Below are positions 13,655 through 17,853 of a DNA stretch of 17,853 nucleotides, in pieces. A program made the position numbers and the translations under genes. Positions within the stretch are counted from its first letter, which is position 1, and the number at the start of each line of letters is the position of its first letter. Source of the stretch: an uncultured Eubacteriales bacterium (GTDB taxonomy: Bacteria > Bacillota > Clostridia > Christensenellales > UMGS416); contig UQLW01000049.1 in the NCBI GenBank assembly GCA_900542005.1, forward strand, positions 1-17,853, written 5' to 3'. The notes under the pieces were generated by a model, which searched no databases, was not told the origin of the DNA, and saw only the letters and a list, made by a program, of their open reading frames with translations.

Positions 13655-14983
13655 TTACCGGCCCAGCAGCGTGGAAAGCCAGCCATCCAGGAAGATGAGG
13701 CCCACGCCCAGCACCACACCCAGCAATACCATGGCGCCAACCCGCAGGACAAGCCTGAGAGGGGGCCGGGTGACCGGATGATCCCGGACAGGGGCCGGGC
13801 GGGGAGGCGGATCTACCTGCAGCACCGGTTCGCCCCGCCGGTTCTCCCCGGTATGCACGTCTACCTCATAGGGCTCGCGGCGCAGCCGCTTGGGCGTACG
13901 CTCCCGCACCCGGGCCGGGATATACAGGTCGGGATCCGGACGCTGGCTGGGCGCGCTTTTGCCGCCCGGCGAGCGGTACCGCTTGAGGAAGGGCTCAGGA
14001 TCGGGGGGAAGGGCCTCTTCGGCGGCCGGCCGGCGTTTTTTCTTCTCCGGCCTGGGTGTGCTCCTGGCCTTGGGCGGGCGGGGCGGGAGCACCTTGACAG
14101 TATCCTCGACGGGTTCCGGCGTAAGCCTGCGGGCGGCTACCGGGCTTTCAATGGTAGCGGTGCGCACAAGCTTTAGGGGATCCCCCTCGCGCACCTCGCC
14201 CATGGCGGTAGCCCGGGCAGAGGTCGCCGGGGTATCCGGCCGGCGGGCAGCTTCAGGCGCCTGCGGCGGCGCGGCTTCCTCCGCCGGAGGATCGGTCCGT
14301 ACTGCTGCGCCCCAGCGGACCTGCTGCTGACGCTTCCACAGCGGCTGGGCCTGGACGGGCATGGAGCGGCCGCCCGCGCCATTTTTCAGCGTGGGCTCCG
14401 GGCGGGCGGCAATCGGCCGGATCATCCGCTCGGGCGCGCTTCTCTGGGGGCGCTGGGCCGTCTGGCTGGGAAGGGGCCGCCGCAGGATAACCGTTTCCTC
14501 CACAGCCGGCGGTTCCGGCTCGGGCTGCTGCATCTTGAGCAGCTCAATGAGATTGCCGATCTGGTCGCCCGCCCTGTGGTCGAAGAGATGGACGAACATC
14601 TCCATCCCTTCCAGAAGGTCGCGGGTTTTCCCGTCGTTCAGCTCGGCCTCCCGGTTGGGCGTCACATGGCCCTCGTACTGGTTGCGCACGGCTGTCACCG
14701 CGCCCAGCAGGCTGCGCTGGCGGCCGCCCCAGCCCAAATCGTCGCTGAAAAGCTCCCAATGGTAAACCTGTACCAGCTTCAGCGCCAGCTGCAGGTCAAT
14801 ATCGCCGGCATTGCCCTGGGGCGGCCGGTCATGGACCGGCTTTTGATCCTGGATCAGGGCGTCCAGCACGCCCCGCTGCCACCAGTCATCGCCGTATTCT
14901 GCCCGCAGTACCCGTTCCACCAGCGGGGTCAGCGCGTTGCGTACGATGACAAGCCCCTGCTGGACGGCTTCCAGATTGCGCAT
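13655..14983 (-). CDS. Tail-anchored protein with N-terminal Swt1-like HEPN domain
   Basis: This 442-residue protein has three parts. Residues 1-145 resemble the Swt1-family HEPN domain: GLVIVRNALTPLVERVLRAEYGDDWW, then an acidic-aromatic helix (W76-x2-F79) and AVRNQYEGHVTPN, which holds the HEPN R-x4-6-H motif (R100 to H106) found in metal-independent RNases. Residues ~150-405 are rich in Pro, Arg, Glu and Ala and probably disordered. Residues ~410-432 form one hydrophobic helix followed by a short tail, so the protein is probably tail-anchored with HEPN in the cytoplasm. The ATG at 14983 is 8 nt after AGGAGG; a GTG at 14992 is the alternative. It lies 27 nt after the URO-D-like gene on the same strand. 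Nuclease function is inferred from the motif only; a structural, non-catalytic HEPN role is equally possible. Confidence 0.8.
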   Translation of the reverse strand: MRNLEAVQQGLVIVRNALTPLVERVLRAEYGDDWWQRGVLDALIQDQKPVHDRPPQGNAGDIDLQLALKLVQVYHWELFSDDLGWGGRQRSLLGAVTAVRNQYEGHVTPNREAELNDGKTRDLLEGMEMFVHLFDHRAGDQIGNLIELLKMQQPEPEPPAVEETVILRRPLPSQTAQRPQRSAPERMIRPIAARPEPTLKNGAGGRSMPVQAQPLWKRQQQVRWGAAVRTDPPAEEAAPPQAPEAARRPDTPATSARATAMGEVREGDPLKLVRTATIESPVAARRLTPEPVEDTVKVLPPRPPKARSTPRPEKKKRRPAAEEALPPDPEPFLKRYRSPGGKSAPSQRPDPDLYIPARVRERTPKRLRREPYEVDVHTGENRRGEPVLQVDPPPRPAPVRDHPVTRPPLRLVLRVGAMVLLGVVLGVGLIFLDGWLSTLLGR

Positions 14984-15010
14984 CTTCCCCACCTCCTTAC
15001 AGTGATCTTT

Positions 15011-16105
15011 TTAACGGGCGCCCCAGCGGTCCAGCCAGGCGTCATATTCCCCGACCTGTCCGGGATGGATCCAATAGGGGCTATGATATACCTGGCCGGG
15101 CCGGATCCCCGGCAGGCGAAGCACAAGCTCGGTTTCCTCGGGCCCGCCGTCATAGAGCAAAAGCTTCCGCCCGGCGAGACCCAGCTTTTCCAGCACCTCC
15201 GGCCAGGCCTGCTGGGGCGGCTGCCCATCCCCAGGCACCCACTGTACGGCCTGAAGCCTGGGATTGATTTCCATCAGCGCATCAAAATGGACAAGCTCGC
15301 CGGGGCCGTCCCAGTGATAAAGGGGCCAGGCCAGCTTTTGGGCGCTGGCAGCCAGCTCCGGCTGGATGAATTCCCGGAACATCGCCGGGGAAATCATGTA
15401 GCTGAAGTCGCTTTGCAGGATATAGCCGCCGGGCCCGGGATAATACACGCCGAACCAATCGCTGTAGCCGGGCATCGCGTCATGAAGGCAGCCGTTCAGC
15501 AGGCGGTAGGCCTGCCACCAGGCCTCGTGCGCCTCCCCCATAAGGCGCTTTACCTCCTCCGGCTCGTCATACAGCGCGTAAAGCAGGTCCTGGCTGCCCA
15601 CAAAGGTGGCGACCACATCGGCCGCGCCGCCCAGGTCCGTCATGCCCAGCACCGCATTCCCCTCGAACCGGCGCGCGCAGGCCTCGAAAATGCTGTAGAT
15701 CCGCCGGAACCAGCGGTTATCCTCATCAAAGCGGATGGTAATCTGGTCGATGGGCTTCTGTGGCGCCTTGAACCAGACATTGCCCGTGGAGGACAGCTCG
15801 ATATCGGCGCCGCAGAAGGCGGCCAGCACGCCGGGGCCGAAGGCCTCCATAGAGAAGCGGGGATAGGCGGATCCCCCATAGGCCTTCTGCTCCAGATGAT
15901 AGCTGATGGCGTCGGCCAGCTGCTCGGCGCTCCAGGAGAAATCCATGCAGCAGGCCTGGCACAAAAGGGGCGCTTCCGGCTTCGGGCGTCCGGGATCCCG
16001 GGCTGTCTCCCATCCAAGCAGGGGCGCGCCGTCATCGTTTTCCCGCCATGCGGCATAACGCGCCCGAAGCGCGTCCCATTGCGCCGGCGTATAGGCTATG
16101 GCCAT
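15011..16105 (-). CDS. Uroporphyrinogen decarboxylase (URO-D)-like TIM-barrel protein
   Basis: This 364-residue protein is related to the URO-D superfamily, which includes heme-pathway decarboxylase and corrinoid-dependent methyltransferases. Family-like segments include SYMISPAMFREFIQPELAAS followed by WPLYHWDGPGELVHFDALMEI and VQWVPGDGQP in the second half of the barrel. The H-x-C Zn-binding motif of MtaA/MtbA methyltransferases is absent at the YHWDG position, and no corrinoid protein gene is nearby. The ATG at 16105 is chosen over upstream codons because GGAGG lies 10 nt before it; the open frame to 16162 has no ribosome site. No other heme-pathway genes are present, so heme synthesis is unlikely. 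Exact activity is unknown. Confidence 0.78.
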   Translation of the reverse strand: MAIAYTPAQWDALRARYAAWRENDDGAPLLGWETARDPGRPKPEAPLLCQACCMDFSWSAEQLADAISYHLEQKAYGGSAYPRFSMEAFGPGVLAAFCGADIELSSTGNVWFKAPQKPIDQITIRFDEDNRWFRRIYSIFEACARRFEGNAVLGMTDLGGAADVVATFVGSQDLLYALYDEPEEVKRLMGEAHEAWWQAYRLLNGCLHDAMPGYSDWFGVYYPGPGGYILQSDFSYMISPAMFREFIQPELAASAQKLAWPLYHWDGPGELVHFDALMEINPRLQAVQWVPGDGQPPQQAWPEVLEKLGLAGRKLLLYDGGPEETELVLRLPGIRPGQVYHSPYWIHPGQVGEYDAWLDRWGAR

Positions 16106-16313
16106 GAAACGGTCTCCTCCCTTATACAGGTTATTCCACATTGTACAATATTCCGTATGCAAAGAAAACCATGGGCAGATGAATAATTTGTGAAACCAGA
16201 TAGAATACGAAGCTGCCGCTATGGAGAAAATGCAAAGCGGGACCGGGAAAATCCCTCCAAAATCAAAACCATATCCATGATTTTTAGCCAGCTAAAGCGC
16301 TGGGAGGAAGTTT

Positions 16314-16952
16314 TTACCAGACGCCGGAATCCTCGCTGCTGGAGAGGCCCTCCATGGCGCTTTGGATGCTGTCCCAGGAGAAGCCGCGCCGGGCCAGGGC
16401 CGCGGTGGTCTTTTGCCAGCGCTTGCGGGGCTCGGCCTCCCGGTAGCGCTCCCAGAGGGTGGCAGCCAGCTGCCGGGCGTTTTCGCTTTCATCCTCAGGC
16501 CGATAGGCATCCAGCGCCTCGCGGACCAGCTCCTTATCGACGCCCCGCTGGCGCAGCTTGCGCTCAATGGCGCCGCGCCCCAGGCGCTGCCGGCTCAGCG
16601 AATCCACCGCGCGCTGGGAGAGCTCTCCGTCATCGACAAAGCCATAATCCTTGAGCTTATCCATGACGGCGGCGATCACCTGGGGCGCATACTGGCGCCG
16701 CTTCAGGTAGGCTTCCATCTCATGGCGGGTGCGCGCCCTCAGGCCCAGATAATACAACGAAAGATCGAAGGCCGGGCTGATTTCGGCTTCCATGAGCTGC
16801 TGCCAATCCTGATCGGAAAGGGCCGCGCCTTCGGATAATCCCTTCTCCCGGGCCAGGGCCGCGGCAATGACCCCTAGCCGCTCCCCGTCCACATAGACCA
16901 CGAGGCGGCGCTTCATGCGGGGCAGCGTTTCAATTTTGGTAATGAATCCCAT
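16314..16952 (-). CDS. recX: RecX family regulatory protein
   Basis: This 212-residue all-helical protein of the RecX family binds RecA filaments and modulates recombination and the SOS response. Typical segments: YYLGLRARTRHEMEAYLKRRQY, then KLKDYGFVDDGELSQRAVDSL, RLGRGAIERKLRQRGVDKELV, and a third repeat around ARRGFSWDSIQSAMEGL. A ~60-residue N-terminal extension with small beta-like segments is common in the longer Firmicute forms. recA is not in the window. A TTGACC/TATAAT promoter lies directly upstream. The start has an AAGGAAGGG ribosome site close by. Confidence 0.92.
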   Translation of the reverse strand: MGFITKIETLPRMKRRLVVYVDGERLGVIAAALAREKGLSEGAALSDQDWQQLMEAEISPAFDLSLYYLGLRARTRHEMEAYLKRRQYAPQVIAAVMDKLKDYGFVDDGELSQRAVDSLSRQRLGRGAIERKLRQRGVDKELVREALDAYRPEDESENARQLAATLWERYREAEPRKRWQKTTAALARRGFSWDSIQSAMEGLSSSEDSGVW

Positions 16953-16984
16953 AAATTCCCTTCCTTTTCAGGCATGTTTTCTCC

Positions 16985-17011
16985 ATTATATCACACACTA
17001 ACCCCGGTCAA
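16985..17011 (-). promoter_or_regulatory. Promoter of recX
   Basis: On the minus strand TTGACC (17011-17006) is followed after 15 nt by TATAAT (16990-16985), with a TGn extension giving TGATATAAT. The short spacer is offset by the extended -10. The element lies ~33 nt upstream of recX and overlaps the leader of the divergent coat-type operon. Confidence 0.6.
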
Positions 17012-17033
17012 TCCAATGAAGGAGGGAAAAAAG

Positions 17034-17246
17034 ATGAGCAACGTACCCTACGATCTGCCAGTGAGCACCAAGAACCTGGAGTATCTGGAGGAAATGATGC
17101 GTCAGGAGGCGCTGGCCTGCAAAAAGTGCACGCAGTACAGCCAGATGTTTACCGATGCGCAGCTGAAGAACATGTGCGAGCAGCTGAGCTGCCATCACAA
17201 GCAGCGCTTCGACACGCTCTACAGCTTCCTGGAAAGCAACAAGTAA
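17034..17246 (+). CDS. Small Cys/His-containing protein, probably spore-coat associated
   Basis: This is a 70-residue, mostly helical protein. A C29-x2-C32 pair, C48 and C53-H54-H55 could bind metal or form disulfides. Helices such as LEYLEEMMRQEALACKKC and LKNMCEQLSCHHKQRFDTLYSFL have a ferritin/CotF-like spacing. The ATG at 17034 follows GGAGG; an in-frame ATG at 16974 has no ribosome site. It ends 11 nt before a CotF-like coat gene with its own GGAGG, so the two are cotranscribed. Spore-coat function is inferred only from this neighbour; the family is not otherwise recognised. Confidence 0.75.
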   Translation: MSNVPYDLPVSTKNLEYLEEMMRQEALACKKCTQYSQMFTDAQLKNMCEQLSCHHKQRFDTLYSFLESNK

Positions 17247-17257
17247 GGAGGAAAACC

Positions 17258-17536
17258 ATGTATTCACAGACAAATCCCATCGGGGAGCGCGAGGCGCTGA
17301 CCGATCTGCTGAACGGCGAAAAGAACATGATGACCCTCTATGCCAAAGCGCTGATGGAGAGCTCCTGCCCCAAGATGCGTACCATGGTAGAGCAGGGGCT
17401 CTCCCAGCTGGCTCAGGATCAGTACGGCGTGTATGCCAACATGTCTACCCGCGGCTACTATACCATCAAGGCGGCTACACCCCAGATGATTTCCGACGCG
17501 GCCTGCCAGTTTGAAAGCGTAAAGCAGCAGCTGTAA
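17258..17536 (+). CDS. CotF-like spore coat protein
   Basis: This 92-residue protein has the coat F type layout: an N-terminal amphipathic helix (EREALTDLLNGEKNMMTLYAKAL), a middle helix ending QDQYGVYANMSTRGYY, and a short C-terminal helix (MISDAACQFESV). The YANMSTRGYYTIKAATP segment is the recognisable family part. The ATG at 17258 follows GGAGG by 6 nt and is 11 nt after the preceding gene. Expected to be a mother-cell product deposited in the spore coat; some family members serve other surface roles. No sporulation sigma-factor promoter was convincingly identified. Confidence 0.82.
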   Translation: MYSQTNPIGEREALTDLLNGEKNMMTLYAKALMESSCPKMRTMVEQGLSQLAQDQYGVYANMSTRGYYTIKAATPQMISDAACQFESVKQQL

Positions 17537-17597
17537 GCGAGGTATAGCCTGTCGATAATGGGCTATGATAATACCATTCCATAAAGGAGGCGATATC

Positions 17598-17759
17598 ATG
17601 GCTCAGGTACCCTGCGCCCATTGCGGGCGCTGCGAGGATGTCCGGTCCATGCAGGCCTGCGCCCATTGCGGCGATTGGCTGTGCCCGTCCTGCGCGGCGG
17701 TCAACAGCCTTTGCCCCAGGTGCATGGAGGACGAGGCGCTGAATCAGCATATCCTGTAA
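17598..17759 (+). CDS. Small zinc-knuckle (treble-clef/RING-like) protein
   Basis: This is a 53-residue protein with four CxxC pairs, C6-C9, C21-C24, C29-C32 and C39-C42, plus C12, spaced to bind one or two zinc ions. PCAHCG and ACAHCG are near-identical repeats encoded by an exact 16-bp duplication (17611-17626 and 17656-17671). The ATG at 17598 is 8 nt after AAAGGAGG. It follows the CotF-like gene by 61 nt and ends in a strong terminator, so it may be the last gene of the coat operon or its own unit. Function unknown. Confidence 0.8.
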   Translation: MAQVPCAHCGRCEDVRSMQACAHCGDWLCPSCAAVNSLCPRCMEDEALNQHIL

Positions 17760-17775
17760 AACAGGCTCAGGATGG

Positions 17776-17803
17776 AAAAAAGTCAGGTTCGCCTGACTTT
17801 TTT
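17776..17803 (+). terminator. Rho-independent terminator after the zinc-knuckle gene
   Basis: A perfect 12-bp stem, AAAAAAGTCAGG (17776-17787) and its complement (17792-17803), closes a TTCG loop and carries an internal run of six T residues on each strand, so it may act in both directions. Confidence 0.93.
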
Positions 17804-17822
17804 CTTATTAGTGCTTTAGCAA

Positions 17823-17852
17823 GTACCCGCATCGACTTGCCGATGCGGGTAC
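17823..17852. repeat. Perfect hairpin at the window edge
   Basis: GTACCCGCATCG (17823-17834) and its complement (17841-17852) form a 12-bp GC-rich stem with a 6-nt loop. It is cut by the window end, so no T tail can be judged; it may be a terminator for a gene beyond the window. Confidence 0.6.
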
Positions 17853-17853
17853 A

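Noticed and set aside
12654..13781. A 375-codon plus-strand open frame opposite nagB
   Set aside because: It is the complement of an unmistakable nagB and part of NUDIX, with no recognisable domain.
14576..16186. A 536-codon plus-strand open frame opposite the HEPN and URO-D genes
   Set aside because: It spans two clear minus-strand genes with good starts and has no ribosome site or domain; long antisense frames are expected at this GC content.
16288..16303. Hairpin CCAGC/GCTGG after recX as a terminator
   Set aside because: The stem has only 5 bp and no T run follows on the minus strand.
16190..16654. A 154-codon plus-strand open frame across the recX 3' end
   Set aside because: It lies mostly opposite recX and is Pro/Arg-rich shadow sequence.

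Overview
The window looks like chromosomal DNA from a fairly GC-rich, spore-forming member of the Clostridia (Bacillota). The evidence is strong Shine-Dalgarno sites (GGAGG type) with occasional TTG starts, Firmicutes-type genes (YhaO/YhaN, Soj/Spo0J, a RlmH/HtrA pair, RecX, CotF-like coat protein) and Firmicutes-type parS sites. No species can be named from the sequence alone. No tRNA, rRNA, CRISPR array or transposase was seen.

Layout. 1-2509 (minus strand): a lipoprotein-type HtrA protease, a CPBP membrane protease and the start of rlmH, whose 3' part departs from the family at about base 120. 2596-3251: a GNAT acetyltransferase with its own promoter and terminator. 3315-7661: a tightly overlapping DNA-repair operon, yhaO (SbcD-like), yhaN (Rad50/SbcC-like) and an O6-alkylguanine-DNA alkyltransferase, ending in a strong terminator. 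7736-8917 (minus): a PLP aminotransferase. 8933-9083: three perfect 16-bp parS palindromes. 9147-10801: parA(soj)-parB(spo0J). 10802-11332: a gene-free stretch that I read as the chromosomal replication origin, with an AT-rich left half followed by four perfect DnaA boxes and several near-matches. No dnaA lies inside the window, and a nucleoside hydrolase occupies the right flank. 12351-13553 (minus): NUDIX hydrolase and nagB. 13655-16105 (minus): a uroporphyrinogen-decarboxylase-like protein followed by a tail-anchored protein with a Swt1-like HEPN domain. 16314-16952 (minus): recX. 17034-17759: three small genes, one CotF-like, one Cys/His-rich and one zinc-knuckle protein, ending in a terminator.

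How it fits together. The centre is a segregation/initiation hub (parS, ParA, ParB, DnaA boxes) surrounded by genome-maintenance genes (YhaO/YhaN, alkyltransferase, RecX further off). From general knowledge, rlmH and htrA also sit near the origin in several Firmicutes, and in streptococci parB is transcribed toward oriC as here. Gene strands do not show the usual co-orientation with replication away from this point, so the origin call needs a GC-skew test.

The most unusual protein is the 442-residue HEPN protein: a predicted RNase-type HEPN domain with an intact R-x5-H motif, a 230-residue Pro/Arg-rich disordered linker and a single C-terminal membrane segment. This architecture is not one I recognise.
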